Below are positions 38,950 to 52,250 of a stretch of DNA of 64,000 nucleotides, piece by piece. The notes under the pieces were generated by a model that worked only from the letters and a program-made list of their open reading frames with translations, did no database searches and was not told where the DNA came from. Source of the DNA: Stratiolaelaps scimitus (lineage: Eukaryota > Arthropoda > Arachnida > Mesostigmata > Laelapidae); the NCBI GenBank assembly GCA_019614645.1, contig JABWDB010000002.1:10763501-10827500 (forward strand), written 5' to 3'. Positions within the stretch are counted from its first letter, which is position 1. Every line of letters starts with the position of its first letter. The translations under genes were made by a program, and so were the position numbers.

Positions 38950-40528
38950 TAGTTGCTTAGATAATCGTTCCAGAGTAATATTGTACTCAATTTCCCCTCA
39001 GTCTGTGGAAAAACTAAACACGTTCCTTTCTAACAAATTATTCTAGCCATCTCCACAGCTCAAAACGCGATCGGAATCTGCAGTAAACTCGGTTAATCTA
39101 CATATTATGGAAATAGGACTGCAAAAAACATTCAATAAACAACTTTAGTCTAGATAACGATATTAGGCCCATAAAGGAGTCGATCGTCGAACTCGTGGTA
39201 CAATATGTATAACGGCGGCGGCGTGCCGCAGTAAAGCACATTATATGCGCTGCATTAGGGCACGTTTCCCTATTTAACAAGTAAACCTCTTCGCACACAT
39301 ATATATGTATATTAAATTCAATGTATATATGTATACATATTTACGTCCGATTCGCCTCTCGCATTCATGCATGCGCCGTGTCCAGATTAATAGTACCAAA
39401 ATGCTCTCTTTACTAAGTTCTCGTCCTGCTTGACGCTATTATATTTGCAACCGTAGGTACGAGTTCTGGTCTCCATCTCCTCCATCAGCTCTGTAGCTTT
39501 CTCGATTCAAGTCTTCCTATTGAGGAAGCGGACTCATCGTATGAGATCCTGTTCACTTTCCGACATTCGCCGTATGCGTCCGTCGCATTTCCCACAGCGG
39601 GTGAGTTCTTTCACCCTCTCTAGGGAGTTGGCTGTAGAGTTGTTCGGAGAGAAAGCGAGGAACATAGGCCGAGCACATAGGCCAGTCGGCCCTGAAAGGC
39701 CCGAAGACGCTTAACTCATCGGGCGCGTCCGGTTCGTCCCAGCGGCCGGCGCATGCGCCCGCCGTGGACGTTCTACTCACTAGTAGTTAGTATTCACGAA
39801 CGTACACTCAAGCAGCCCCTGGCGAAATGTAGGCCGGACGAGGCGATGAGGCAAAGCTGAATCTGGACACTAGTAGTAACACATTTGGACAGAGCAGATC
39901 AGTCTTGTTGCAGTCTACCACTGGGCTGGTTGATCGACCAGCTGGTTAGCATAGGGACAGAGCCGCCTACACCAATGTGACGAGAGATAGCCGGGTATCA
40001 TCGTGTTTGAAACAGCATTTGCATATCTTTTTGGGCTGTCCAACAGCGGCGGAGAAAGGTTTCTTGTTCACCACGCATTCGCCAACGGCAAAGACACGGG
40101 AGGCCACTTGCGTAGAGCATGAACGTGTTGCTCGACAACCACTAACTAAGGCGTGGTCAGCCAACAATCAATCGAATGTTATTTTTTAGCATTCCGAGCA
40201 GTTATAACAACGAGTAGGGTCTAACGAGCGAGCTATAAGCACGATCGATTCTATCAAGTCACGCGCATATTCAACCCCCCCCCCACAGAGAGTCATGCAA
40301 GCAGTCAGTATACAATGATGTTTGTTGATAGATTAGCTATTGCGTATACGAAAAGCTAAAAAGGGCGAGGCAGATGTACCGTGGATGCGCGTCTGAATCG
40401 CTAACGAGAAGGAGGAATTGTTTAAAGCATGGGAGTTCGTGGAATAAACAGTCGATAACATTGATAATAACTACAACATTTAATTCTTTAGATACCATAC
40501 ATTCAGATAGATGTAATACTAAGTATTA

Positions 40529-40580
<52 letters not shown>

Positions 40581-41885
40581 TGTTAGTCCCGTATTTGCAT
40601 ATTTGGAGTTTAACGGTTTATGGATAATCCTAATATAAGTAAATATAACCGTAAGTATCCTAACTTGAGTGGTGTTTGAAATTTCTATAATCAGCCTGGC
40701 GCAATTCAAATCATAGCACGTTCGGATTTCTTTGAGTCATCCGCAGTGTTATTCTTGGAGTCCTAGGAACAAACGGATCGGAAGATCAAAATAATATATT
40801 ATAATATGCGCCGTAACAATTACCGAGAAGCTCGATGTCCAAGATCCCCGAGGAGGCAGTTAATGCCAGCAATATGTTTGAGTAAAGTCTTAGCCACCGG
40901 CTGCCCTTACCGGCCGTCAAACTTTGAAAATCTGCTTCCGTGACTGTTTCACTTTCAAGTGCATAACAGCCATAGTGAAACACGGCTCGTGCACGGTACA
41001 TAGATATTTAAGTATCGTCTTAGAAGTTTTGATCATATCTTAATATTACTGATGTCTGTGTTACAGATCAGGAGCTAGCCCTGTAATGAATAAAATAATA
41101 TCTGAGTGAGCAACCAGCTCGCCTTAACTAATTAAGAGAATAAACTAAATGTGAGTTCGAGAAATGCTAGGAAAATATCCTGTAATCTCATTGTATTTTC
41201 GCAGTAGCAAGTTGATTAGATACCGAGAATAGCGTGATATGGGCCGAACAAACGAACCTCATAATTCTACTCCGAGTCGACACTACGCATATATGAACAC
41301 TGCAATCAGATCGCACAGTCTTCATAAATGACAGGTACGAATTCACATCTCAAGAGGGCTATGGGTAACACGCGGTATTTTTTCTACTCGTGGCGAAGCC
41401 ATCCATTTACTAGGGAACTAAACCAGCAGTGCACATTGTGCTATACTATGTGCTGACCTTGCTCGAAATGGGACTTATTCAATTCGCGCCAAGCTCCCGC
41501 GCGCTTGTGTTCAAAACCATCATCTTACATTGGCAACACTATTACTAGTCAGACATCATGACAGTGGTGGTATTTCTAATGTTCTAGGTCGCTCATCCCG
41601 CTTGTCCTGGCTTGGTGTTTTCGACGCTGAAGATGCAGGCTCAGCCATCGATGCGTAGCATGCTTCGTGATGGGAATATATAGAATGTTTCACGACCTTC
41701 CTACTATTTCCCCTCATGTACAATACAAATTATGTTTTACCTTTCTTGTACTTCGTCTTCGTCAGAATGTCTACAAACTATACCATTGGCATCTGAAAAA
41801 AAGGGGCCCCTACAAACATAGACGGCATGCTGCTATAGTCGTTTAGGATTTGTGCGCGAGGTTCGCTAGTTGCTGAAGATATCTG
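38950..41885. other. AT-rich spacer with (TA)n and poly-C tracts
   Basis: Slightly GC-richer at 39,480-40,150. Tracts: alternating TA/CA sequence at about 39,298-39,345, a C10 run at 40275-40284 and the long (TA)n at 40532-40578. A 71-codon minus frame at 40786-41001 is not recognisable. Confidence 0.6.
40532..40578. repeat. (TA)n microsatellite, about 23 units
   Basis: The longest dinucleotide run in the window, uninterrupted TA. It generates mock Tyr-Ile repeats in frames on both strands. Confidence 0.95.
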
Positions 41886-41889
41886 TGGG

Positions 41890-42390
41890 CAGGTTCTGCA
41901 AAACTATAGCCAATGCAGATGATCATCGCTTCTGTTCCGGATCTCCTCTACTCAAGAGGATATCCAGTCGGCTCTCTCCAATGAGGTGGAGAATGCTTTC
42001 GAAATCTCCCAGAAATTTGGACTGGCATCAACGCGAGTGAAACGGGTATGAACCTCTTCAGAGCTTCTCAACGATTTGTACAGGTCTAGACAGTTCAGCT
42101 TTGCGGTGAAAAAGCTCTAGTGTTACCTCAGTCAAGTACTAAGGCCTCATGCTCCAAAACACACGTGTGGCCATCTGGCTCCGAAATGCTTAGCTGTCAT
42201 TGCGTCGCTCAGTCACTTAGAGCTGCCGGCTGACTGACTGCTATTGGTATATAAAATATTGTTCACTCCCTTGCTTTCATTTGGTATCGTAATTTGGGGC
42301 GATGGCTCTAAAGGAACATTGAACAGAGGGGAATCATCCAGAACGAGGCTCTCAGAACAATTTTTGACCGCCTTTGTAGCGGTTGTGTCG
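41890..42390 (+). pseudogene. Jockey-like non-LTR retrotransposon, reverse-transcriptase catalytic box to C-terminal end
   Basis: On the plus strand, 41912-41923 encodes N-A-D-D, the Y-A-D-D catalytic box with its Tyr changed. After a frame change, TQEDIQSALSNEVENAF (from 41950) matches the helix that follows the box in Jockey/CR1-type elements. A degraded stretch with stops follows, and then from about 42,245 VYKILFTPLLSFGIVIWGDG and SKGTLNR, the classical LY-x-x-L-x-x-P-x-L-x-Y/F-G-I-x-x-W-G block. One further 1-base shift gives IIQNEALRTIFDRLC, the conserved sequence after N-R. At least three frame changes and several stops make it inactive. It covers the part of the RT missing from the fragment at 13.4-14.05 kb, so the two may derive from the same family. 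Confidence 0.85.
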
Positions 42391-42940
42391 TTCGTTTGGT
42401 TAGCAATTACCTTTGTACTTAACTTGAGCATATATATTCTGGGCTTGTTATACTCACTGTTGGCCCCTCGCTGGTGAAGTTGCTAATTGATTGAACAAGA
42501 ATATTTTATACAGCTCCTAGATGACAATCACTTTATACATATTTTTATTCATATTAGAACCCAGGCATTACAATCAGTTACAGTTCCACCAATAAACCAA
42601 TTTATGAATGAATGAACAAAAGCTATCCGCAATAATCTGGAATCAAGAGCAGAATACGCCGTTGCGACTCTTTAGAGCAAGACAATTCAATGTTAGAAGC
42701 TGAAGACTTCCGATTAGTTCCACACCGCTTATGATTACAGTAAATTAAATTACTCTGCATCGCTTCAGAGATAGTCAGGGGTAGTTCAGGATAGTAAACG
42801 ACGACCACCGCTACTAGCTGGAAATATCGTCTTTAGTGTTATTGCCCTGCTGCATACTGCAGCTGACTGCGCCTTGATCGATGCGAACAAGGTATGTGTT
42901 GCACTTTTCCTTTTAAGTCCTATCGTGGCCGTGTTTCTCC
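42390..42940. other. AT-rich spacer, nothing recognised
   Basis: Follows the 3' side of the retrotransposon fragment. No poly-A tail or target-site duplication could be seen by eye. Confidence 0.5.
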
Positions 42941-44120
42941 AGTGCAACTAGGTGCGCGTATCGTTGAAAGTGGACGGACTGCCCCTTAGGGTTGGCCCCC
43001 TGCTGCCGGAGCCAACCAGTGAAGCAGGCCGGTACATGTAATGTTCACTAGTAAGATGGCCGTAGGTTCGCGATTGGCGAGCCCCTTTCATTCGTTTATG
43101 TTCTCGTCGTTCGCCCCTTCGGCCGGAACAGAAGGCCGGCACCATTTCGATTACCTACCTCCAATCACTCAGCAACGAAAGCCGCTATTTGTTCGCTTTT
43201 GGGAAGAAGTTGCCTCAAACGCAAATCGAAACGAGGGCTGGTCTCCTTACATCATCCAGCTTAGACCTTAGGCTGCCTTCGTGTCGTGCACGGGAAGAAC
43301 CCTGGGGAGAAACCTCAGGGATACCGGCGAGACGATCGTGACAGGATGGCTAGGTAGAATTGTCCTACGTCAAAGCAGTCGCCTTAGTCTGCTAGGGTAC
43401 CAGGTACAGCCCGGCAGCGATTTCTATAGCGTGCAGTCAGCTGTCCACCGTGTATGACCCACAGGGCCTGCGCGACCGCACGATAGCATCAGCAACAACG
43501 TGGCGCTGGAGCAACGCACGCTGCTTGCTCGGTCGCTCCTCGTCGTGGCAACGGGGAATTCTCGGCTGCCACCGCCCGCGCCCAAAAGTGGGCGGTTTTG
43601 TTCAAAGTGAGCGGCGTCGTTTCTACAGTCGGTCTCCATTTGCGTGAGGAGCACTGGCCTGGCAACGTTCGCCTGCAGTGTGGTTGTATACATGTAGCGA
43701 AAGCATCGCCCTACGGACGTCGGGCAGGATCAGCGTTCCCTATCCATCCCATAGGAGACCATCACGGGTGGCCCAGACCACAGCCGCAGTCGCATTTGTA
43801 GCGGCGTGCCCCAGTAATGGAACAAAGCACAACATCGGCTGGTCCCGATCCGATGCGACGCGACGGTTGGCGGGCCCTCATGTTCAAGAGGTGTAGGGGA
43901 GTGCAGGCTGATCACAAAACCTTTGTTCTGCAAGTGGACAGGATTCCCAGGGACGAGTGCAAGAAACCAGTGTATGGTGTTGCAAGAAACAGCGAGAGAG
44001 ATGATGGTCAAGGACCGACGCGTTTCACTTACCGTTGAGCTCGTTGGCGGCCATCTCTGGATTGGGTTTGGAGACGGGGGGCGGATGAAGGTGGCTAGCC
44101 TGACGCCAAATGGTTGAGCT
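42940..44120. other. GC-rich block, no recognisable gene
   Basis: Frames up to 137 codons (43730-44143, minus) overlap plus frames of 60-73 codons. None shows a domain. Confidence 0.5.
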
Positions 44121-46070
44121 CGTACAATTTCAGCGAAAATCAAATTTGTTTTCCCTGAAAAAAGCCAGATTCTGCTGTTCGCCTAAGCCTTGAACTGTCC
44201 TCGACGAGGTGCCCCGTTCGTAAAATGAAACGCAGCATGGTGGGGATGTTTGAATTTTAATTGTGATTTCCAGATGTAATACCTTACAACAAGTCAAAGC
44301 CAAGTAAATCGAAGCTTGTACCATACTTGCGTGCTGTTTGCATGGCAAAACATACTAGGGGGGCCCGTACGCAACGTTGAGGCTTTTCAATTCTGAATAG
44401 CTACCACGTTCCGAGATTATACAATGAATAGGCTTCGATATGTCTCTCTTTGCTTCTCGAAGCTTTCTTACACCTTTATGCGGTTCTTACTGCTCACTGG
44501 TAGTTTTAATACATGGGGTCTCAACCAACGACCTACGTGCTCTACGTCTGATTTAATCAATAGTAATCGACTATCAGGATTTTCTAAATATCAACCCAAT
44601 GCCATCATGAGATTTTACCGAGATCTTTTCTGTTGGAAATGTAAACAAAGAGTGCCGTAGTGCTACGTATCCTTTTTTAATCTACGGACAAAACAAGGCC
44701 AAGCATGACCAAACACATCAAGAAGAAAAATCCACTGCCCCCCTTTAAGATCCTCCTCTTCCATTACTCTCTACCACACCTCGTGGCACCCTCTCAAAAC
44801 AAGTCTCCGTTAATCTTGCTTTTCCCTAGCGTCACCCTTTTATCTAGCCATTCGACCGACAGATTCGAAAACAAAAACAGCAAGTGAGTAAAACGAGACG
44901 TGCACGCATGCATTCTACTACCGCAAGATCTCGCGCCGTATTTCAATGGCAGCGCAGTACGCGTTTGCATGCCAGCGCCGTCTTATTCCGTTCGTAAAGG
45001 TTTCGACTATCAAGCGGGCTCAGCAATCGAATAACACGTGTTGTCTGTCTTACGTCGGCCACCAGCAGCAAAACTCCTTAGATTTTTTGCTTGCTGTTAA
45101 CATCTCGGTGTCCTTTCATCTCACTCCCTCCCTCTCTCCCTCCCTGACTTCACGAAATTCTGCCACGGGCTCGAACAAAATTGCCACCGGAGAGCAAGCA
45201 ACAGCGCTCGCCACTGGAACAGGCCCGCCCAAGATTCCCTTTTTTTTTATACGCCCCTATCAGGATGGATTCATCTTCATCCGCAGCAGCGCTCGCCGAA
45301 GCCGCCGACGTCGTGGTGAAGCGAAGCACAATTCAGGAGCCTAACCAGAGTTCGTGTATGCGTGTGTGATTGTTTCTGTATGTATGTGCTAACATGATTC
45401 AAGAGCCAGTGTTGTATGTTTTGCTGAGAGCTATGGACTCGAAGAAGACTAAAATATCATATTAACAGTGACTAAGGGCTGTCGACAAGTGCATGTTGCT
45501 TCCAATCGCAAGCATATGCCACTGAATGACACTTTGATTGTTCGTAGGTCGCAATCGGTAGAACAACTAACCAATAAAGGCTGTGTTAATATTTACAAGG
45601 TAAAATATACAAAACCTTTTCAACGCTGTAAATATCGCCTCGTTATAAAAAAGATACCTCACACATGACATGCTTTGGCACTCAAATCGTTTTCATTTTC
45701 TAAGCCTGTACTATAATATATTATATAGGTTAAATACACTCGCTGTGTCATTTCTTAACCCTTCACGATACTATTGACCCGCACTCTCTACCAGCTCCGG
45801 CATTATTCAGGCGCATGTGCCACGATCAGTGAACGTATGCGGGACTTTAGTGTTTTCCGCCTTCCTATTTTTATGTTTCATTGTTCCATATGACAAAAAA
45901 ACACGTCGTCCGCCCAAATTACGATCTCTACCACCATCCCCTTATGTCGCGCGCCTATTCACAGGAGGGCAATATTCTTGTACAAAAATGAAGTATCACA
46001 TTTCTCCCATAAAAAAGTCATCATTCATCTTTCCGCCAAAAGCATCCACAGCTTGCCCCCCCTCTTGATT
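44120..46070. other. AT-rich to mixed spacer
   Basis: A pyrimidine tract of TCCC/CTCC units at 45121-45146, near a 132-codon plus frame (44946-45344) that translates it as Ser/Pro repeats. Nothing recognised. Confidence 0.55.
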
Positions 46071-48360
46071 CAGCCTAAGATGAGATAACACCATCATCTC
46101 CACATCACCTTCACCTTTCACACGCACCTCCCATCCCCGGTAACCTTTCTGGACGCTACGTTCTGGATTGTTCCTTGTCACTGTGTACGCGCTTAACCAC
46201 GCGCGACTCGACCTCGCTCTCGCGTCATCGTGATTCTTCTTTCGTGTTGAGATTCGCCTCCCTTCTATCAGGCAGCCTTTGTCTGGAAACGTCTCCGTGG
46301 GCACGTGGATGTGTCTCCTTTGCTCGCTGACGTTCGCTGTCCAGATCTGTGGTGGGGGCGACCGAGGCGGTGGTCTCAGGTCGATGGTGCAACTCGTTTC
46401 TTTCCATTCTCCTTTCAGTTCTCTTGACCCCCGAACCCTGCGTGCTGCCCGCCTGCCTCCGTATGTTTGCCTTTAATCGGCCCGTGTTTACTCGACTTCA
46501 CAATCAGCTAGAACAAGAATCAACACAGCTGTGCCGCACAGAACCACACGTACGAGCCGCCTCGTCCCGCATCGCCGACCGACTGACTGAGCTGGCTAGG
46601 TAGTCGGGACAGTTTGACGTTCGGTCCTGCTGGCTGGCCTCAGCCATCGCCGTCGTTGTCGCCAGCGGCTGACTCGTCGTGGCCTTCGTACTCGCAGTAA
46701 ACACGTCGGCCAGGCCACCCCGCGCGGACGAACTAGCTGGCTAACTTGTCGAACTAGCTCAACGGCTAAAGCGTAGGTGGCGAGCAACGCGGGGAGCTAC
46801 CTTGTCCTTGTCGTCCCTTCTCCTGTCTTCGTATTTGCTAGATGACGGCGATCGCATAGTGAAACCAGTGAGTGGAGGCTAGACTACGGCCAATGCCTCG
46901 AACCAACGAACTTGGCTACGCTGCAAGTAGAGTTCTCTTCATCAGGTAGCACGACGAAAAAAACGAACACTGCAACCAAGGCAAGGAGTGGACCACCGCA
47001 AGAGAAATTGCCGCGATTCTGACGATCGTGCAGGTTGTACGAAGCGTCTCGCAGCCGAAATACAAAGCAGGATTTTTGTTCAGGAGGATACGTTTAGTGA
47101 ACAAGCTGAGAGACGCAGAAAAAAAACGTAGGAAACGCCAGTGCGACGTCAAAAAACCGTGACAACGCGGAAGCTACGGTACAAGAACGCTGCACATATC
47201 AGTTTCGTTCACACCCCTTGCGTTTGCCTCATTTTAAAGTTTTCTACCCTGCAAAGATATAACTCTGCTTATATGTTGATCCAAGCATAGAGTAGGCTTA
47301 GCGTTCTTCTTCTTTTAACCTGCAAAAGAACCACAAAAGCGAAGGCTCGCTCCTGCCAGCTCCGCTAAGCACTGCGCAGGCGGAAATTTCTGCCGAATAG
47401 CAACGGCGTCCAACTGTGCGGGCGTGTCGCCACAGCGATAGCACACCTCTCGCGATAATGAAATTAAAGCTGATATTGTTGCTGGTGCTTTTTTTTTCAT
47501 TTGATTGAAAACAATGCAGCCCCCGCTCTCGATGTTGTGTTGTTGCCCTAGCCGACGTGTCGTGTGTACCGTAGCCATTGTTCGTCTTCGCGTGATAGGA
47601 ACCGAGCGCTGCCAAGCGCTGGGTGCACTGGAGCTGCCCCCCGCACACCTCCGAGGAACAAATCGGCGAGTTTTGCTGACGCGGTTCAAATATTGCTAGA
47701 GAGCGACCGAGAGCGAACGCAAGCCGAGGCCGACGGACGACGAATGGAAGATCACCCACCCGCTTCTGAGCGAAGCTCCAATTCGCCGCCGCCAACTCTT
47801 TTTGTTGGAGGGCGAGGAGGTGAGTGCGAGAGACAGGAGCCAAGTCGTCGTTGCCGTTGGATAAGAACCTGGCTGGTAGCACAGCACAAAATGGGGACCA
47901 TGGTCGAAAGGGGGAGGCCTCCAGTTTTAGGCGTGCGCGATAAGGTATGAACAAAGACTTCCCCTTGCTTCTTATAAGCAATAGCGCTCGGCGCAATTTC
48001 TCCATTTCTAGAAGTAGCCCGCCGCCTGCTCAAATATCCGCTTGCGCGGCGTTTTCGAAGCGGCAGCCAACAGGATGATGCTACCCATTGCCAGAGCCCG
48101 GTACACCCCCCCCCTCCCCGGACTCTCCTCGCTTTTCTTTGTGAGGGTGCTAAAGGTGGAAAGCGGTTCCGGCGCCTCTGGCTGGCGCCAACATTCGATG
48201 GGCCACAGCCAAACAATAACAATGGGAGAAACGGATCGAAACATTGTACAAGGCAATCACTCAGTGAGGTGGTACCGCATCTCGGTAACAGACGGCGGGT
48301 GCCAAACTGTTGAACTGCTATCTTGACAATGCAATGCAGGAGACCAATGACAGTGCTTTT
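46070..48360. other. GC-rich block with long unrecognised minus frames
   Basis: Minus frames of 235 codons (47298-48005) and 203 codons (47752-48363) overlap each other and a 128-codon plus frame. The 235-codon one begins with a basic/hydrophobic stretch (MEKLRRALLLIRSKGKSLF) but shows no domain I know. Mutual overlap suggests low stop density rather than real genes. Confidence 0.45.
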
Positions 48361-49280
48361 CACGAATGGAAATACTCAGCAACCTGTTGAAAACGAGTGA
48401 GCAAGCCGGGGTGGAATCTAGCTCCACCTTTTGTTACAAGAAGCTGCCATACGAGTTAGCACCTGTTCTTCGCCTGGGGCATTTTGAGCCGGTTTCGCTA
48501 ATGTATGAAAATTCTGTGGTTGACAACCTACTGTATCCTACATATCGGTAAATACATTCGTATATACTGGATCAGCAATTTCTCTTTGCTGTTGAGCAGC
48601 CAAGGACTTGAAAGCTTTTACATTTTCCGGGCTGACTCACAGCCAACACTTAGCGTCCATGGTACTGCCTTCGGTAGTGATCTAATGCTAACTCCATCCA
48701 AGGTTCGATTCTCCGGCTGCGCACGTATGATTGCTTCGAATCAGTGCCTTTAAACTACGATCATATATGATATTAATTTATTGCCGCCCGGTGCAAAATG
48801 GCGAGAAATTTCGAACAATTTCTCTATTCATTTCCAGGTTGCGGATAGACAATGTTGGATACGATGTTGTTGAAGAAGTGTGAAAATACCGAAAGGGATG
48901 TTGAGAGAAGCTTTAAATACTCGAGTCAGTAGTTATGCAATAATTCAAAGTGAAATTGATGCTGCTACCATAACCAACGCTTGGTCAAGGCATTGTTCCC
49001 CAAATTCCCCAATCCCAGGCTCCAACCCTCACGTGTTCATAAATGCTCACTTTCCAAGCATGGGGGAACCAGAGACCGGTTGTTCTATCATGATGACAGG
49101 TTAGCTCTGCGATATTCCAGTGCCGCCTGCTCACCAACCCCTCTCCAACTCTCTCCTCCAGCGCTTTTTTATGTATGCTAGTTTGACTGCGCTCTCTCTG
49201 AGAGTGTCTTTCTTGCCTCCATGTATAGTACATATATGTGTATGTATGTACATCGGTCTGTAGAGTGGACGAATTTGCGT
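48360..49280. other. AT-rich spacer, nothing recognised
   Basis: Frames up to 82 codons, without recognisable content. A GTTCGATTC sequence near 48,704 resembles a tRNA B box, but no cloverleaf can be built around it. Confidence 0.55.
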
Positions 49281-50960
49281 GGTCGAGTGGTAATGCAGAA
49301 GGGAAGAGAGCGTTAGAGACAGACCACATAGGAGTTGGAGATGACATGGCGTGGCAAGGCAAGTGCGTGATGCGCACTTACTAGTGAGCCAAGGACGTAA
49401 GTGACGAACGAATGACGCAAACGCGACGGTGCGACCCTGGACATGGGCACCTCAGCCTATGCACGGAGGGGCTCTTATTCAGGACTGGCGTGATCCTTTT
49501 CAGTCGAAGCGGACCTTATAGTAGGGTCGGGGCGCATGCACAAGGCATCATCTCTCTCTATTCTCTATAGTAACTCCTTGGAATGGTTCCTGTAGAATGG
49601 CTGATGGCGTCCACCGTTCGGAAAATAGAAGGAGTGCCAGCAGCACAACAAAAACGGCTCTAGTATAGAGCAAGATATCCTCCACATTCGAGCGTTCGGA
49701 GCGAACGTTTGCGTTCTGCATAGGAGCTCCGACAGACGGCTATATGAGAGGGGACCATGACTAGACGTCCTGTCAATATGGGGTGCAACAGAACGAGAAA
49801 AGAGGAGCACACGCAGTATGTGATAACGTGCACCAGGAACTAGGATGAGTAAGGGACATAGCAGATCTTGAGAACTCGCGTTCGAATGGACGTTCTGACT
49901 AGAACGACCGCGTTTTGCTGTTCGTGTTAGAGTTGCTGCTGCTGCTACTTCAAAGGCTCATCATGCCTCATCTTCCCATGATAAAGTGCGTCGCCATTGC
50001 CTGGCTGTAGCACCCGATTGCAAATCTCACAGCGGTGCTTGGCCACCAACAGACCGCTTGTATCCAAGCACCTAAATCTCGCCTCGCCGTCTCGTCGTTC
50101 TAACCCATGGTGGTCGTGCCTGCTCGCCCGTCTTACTCTCGCTATGTATGTATGTTTGGATGAGGTTTTCACCTGTGGTTTCTGGCTGCCAACCACTACG
50201 AGAGGTAGTCAGGTCCGGTTCGCTATACTGGTTGTACGTTACTACTATAACCGGACGCACGCAGACTAAGACCCAAGCCAGCTGTTGCATGTCTGGTTCG
50301 CTGGCCGGGCTCGGAAGTCACCGGTCCTGCACCTATCAAGGTGAAGTGGGCCGCAAGGGAAAGCAGGGCAGGGAGCAAGGACTAGGAATACTGCGGGGCT
50401 TTCAAATAACATATGGACACACGTCGCTCTCCGATGGGGACACAGCCTGGTCTCGGCTAATACGAGAGGTTGGCTCCGGACAGCGGTGCGAGAGCTCCCG
50501 ACCCTGCTCCCGACCTGCCCTTGGCCGCCTCGTTTTCCTGCTACTTTGACTGAGACTTAATGAGCTGCTTGGTAGAACCTTCCTGTCGGGTTGTTGCGTA
50601 AATCCATTGCAGAAATACCCTCTGAAAGTCCTCCTTTTCCTGTTTCCGTGGTATGGTATGGATGCTCGTGTGTGAAGCTATATGACCTCCCTGCTCCTAC
50701 AGAAAGTGACCGGACTGCCAGGCAGCTAGCAGATAGAACTTGTAGCTTCCAGAGGTTGAGGCATTCCATCTCGCTCCCTCCATACCTTGATGTCAATCAC
50801 ATCATTAATGGACCTAGATGACCGTAGCAGCACTCTAGTAGCTGCGTTATGGCCACACGTCAAGCAGGCTAAGTCATCTCTTCCGCCCGGACTCCAAAGC
50901 GTCTCCGACGATTTAGAGCTGGTTCACTGAGCAGCTGCCCTAGCGGCTGCGCCACAGCAA
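49280..50960. other. GC-richer block containing a zinc-finger-like motif
   Basis: Apart from the C2H2-like motif at 49963-50031 (listed separately), frames up to 133 codons (50148-50549, plus) are not recognisable. A short GTAT repeat lies near 50,143-50,155. Confidence 0.45.
49945..50196 (-). CDS. Possible C2H2-like zinc-finger terminal exon, or decayed fragment
   Basis: The minus frame of 83 codons ends with RCEICNRVLQPGNGDALYH then GKMRH and a stop eight codons later. The Cys/His spacing is C-x2-C-x13-H-x4-H (49963-50031). Classical C2H2 fingers are C-x2-C-x12-H-x3-5-H, so this is one residue too long, and the usual Phe is replaced by Leu. Arthropod BTB-zinc-finger loci carry short alternative last exons that end soon after a finger, which this resembles. 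An AG lies at 50073-50072 but has no pyrimidine tract before it, so splice support is weak. It could well be chance or a relic. Confidence 0.2.
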   Translation of the reverse strand: MVGSQKPQVKTSSKHTYIARVRRASRHDHHGLERRDGEARFRCLDTSGLLVAKHRCEICNRVLQPGNGDALYHGKMRHDEPLK

Positions 50961-51790
50961 CTAACCCATTTGAGGTTCCCTGTCAAATTTACACACTACA
51001 TTTTAGTGTATATTGTCTTCAAAGGATAGAGTAGTTCACTAAAATGTCTTCTCGTAATCTGGATTCGACGAGCTCCACGGACGCGATAACCCTGTCCCGG
51101 ATTATGTTAGTCTGAAATTGCTTAGACATTATTACACAAATATCTGCCCCTCCGTTGGGCAATGTGCAGTGATTCGTGGAGCGTCCACCTGGCATGCCGA
51201 CGGCCGAAGCGGCTAACCCTCATACTTCCCGCAGTTACGCAGATCTTATTTAGCACAAGCGGAATCTAAATAATGCCCTATAAATCACGGACCCTGTTGT
51301 CGGCATGACCGTATCCTCATTCGATGCACTGATACAGAAGGACAACGAGCACACGGCAGTGAACGTCTCATTTGTTTGCCTCATACCACCGCACCGTGAC
51401 TTCCGATGCCTATTCGGTCGATGTCAGAGACACAACTAAATGCATAACTAATCTTTGCGCCAAATCGAAGAACATTTACGTACAGCAAAACACCTGGCAT
51501 GAACATCATCACCCGACGTCAAAGGTGACAGCATGTTTGTATCGGCTACGTCAACTTCGACATGTGATACATTTGTGCCGCAGGACGCACGAACCGCAAG
51601 GGGAAAAAAATGGTCACCATCGTTCCTTTTCTCGTGTCAAAATGCAATGTGTTTTAGAAACGTTAGAGATGAACGACATATGATAGTGCCACTATGTTAT
51701 CAGACACTTTGCTCAGTGCTTTTCTACCACCATGCTAGACTGTTCCCTTTGTCGCGGAGACGGGCGACGATACCTCTGTCAGTGTAGTAA
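50960..51790. other. Mixed-composition DNA, nothing recognised
   Basis: A 103-codon plus frame (51372-51683) and an overlapping 84-codon one. No domain visible in either. Confidence 0.5.
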
Positions 51791-52250
51791 GTGAGCATTT
51801 GTAAATGTCTCGCTTGGCCTTCTTATTCGCCGTCGCTGGTGCTGCTGCTGCTGCTGCCGAAATGTCCATGTCCGCTCCGCGGACTCACTTCTACACCGTT
51901 TTTACGGTGTGCCTGTCCGGAACGAGGACGACGTCTGAACACGACCCTGCAGTGCCAGACCCCCACACAATGTCGGCCGTGTCAAGGAGTTTCTCAGGCA
52001 CGAACATCATTACACCACACGCACACATAAAACGGTTGGCTATGGTGAACATTGGCGGACAGTTGAAGCGTCAGGTCGTTGGGTTAGAGCCAGACGGAGC
52101 GTCTGCCGGGTTTCTGCCGACGCGACGCTCGTCATTGATGTCCAATCGACTAGCGGACCTGCTACCACCACGTCCATAGGGTTCGTGCATGGGTTGTGGG
52201 TGTGCGCGGGCAATTCTTTGCGATGGGTGTTCTTGTAACTACTTGACGGA
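51790..52250. other. Small GC-rich block with a 124-codon frame
   Basis: The plus frame 51805-52179 starts MSRLAFLFAVAG followed by an Ala run, which looks like a signal peptide. The Ala run is produced by a (GCT)n microsatellite, and the rest has no recognisable domain and no cysteine pattern. I treat it as doubtful. Confidence 0.3.

Noticed and set aside
47298..48005. 235-codon minus frame
   Set aside because: No domain and overlapped by a 203-codon minus frame and a 128-codon plus frame. More likely low stop density than a gene.
51805..52179. 124-codon frame with an apparent signal peptide
   Set aside because: The signal-like Ala run is encoded by a (GCT)n microsatellite, and the remainder has no recognisable pattern. 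A passing likeness to a Delta N-terminal domain lacks the required cysteines.
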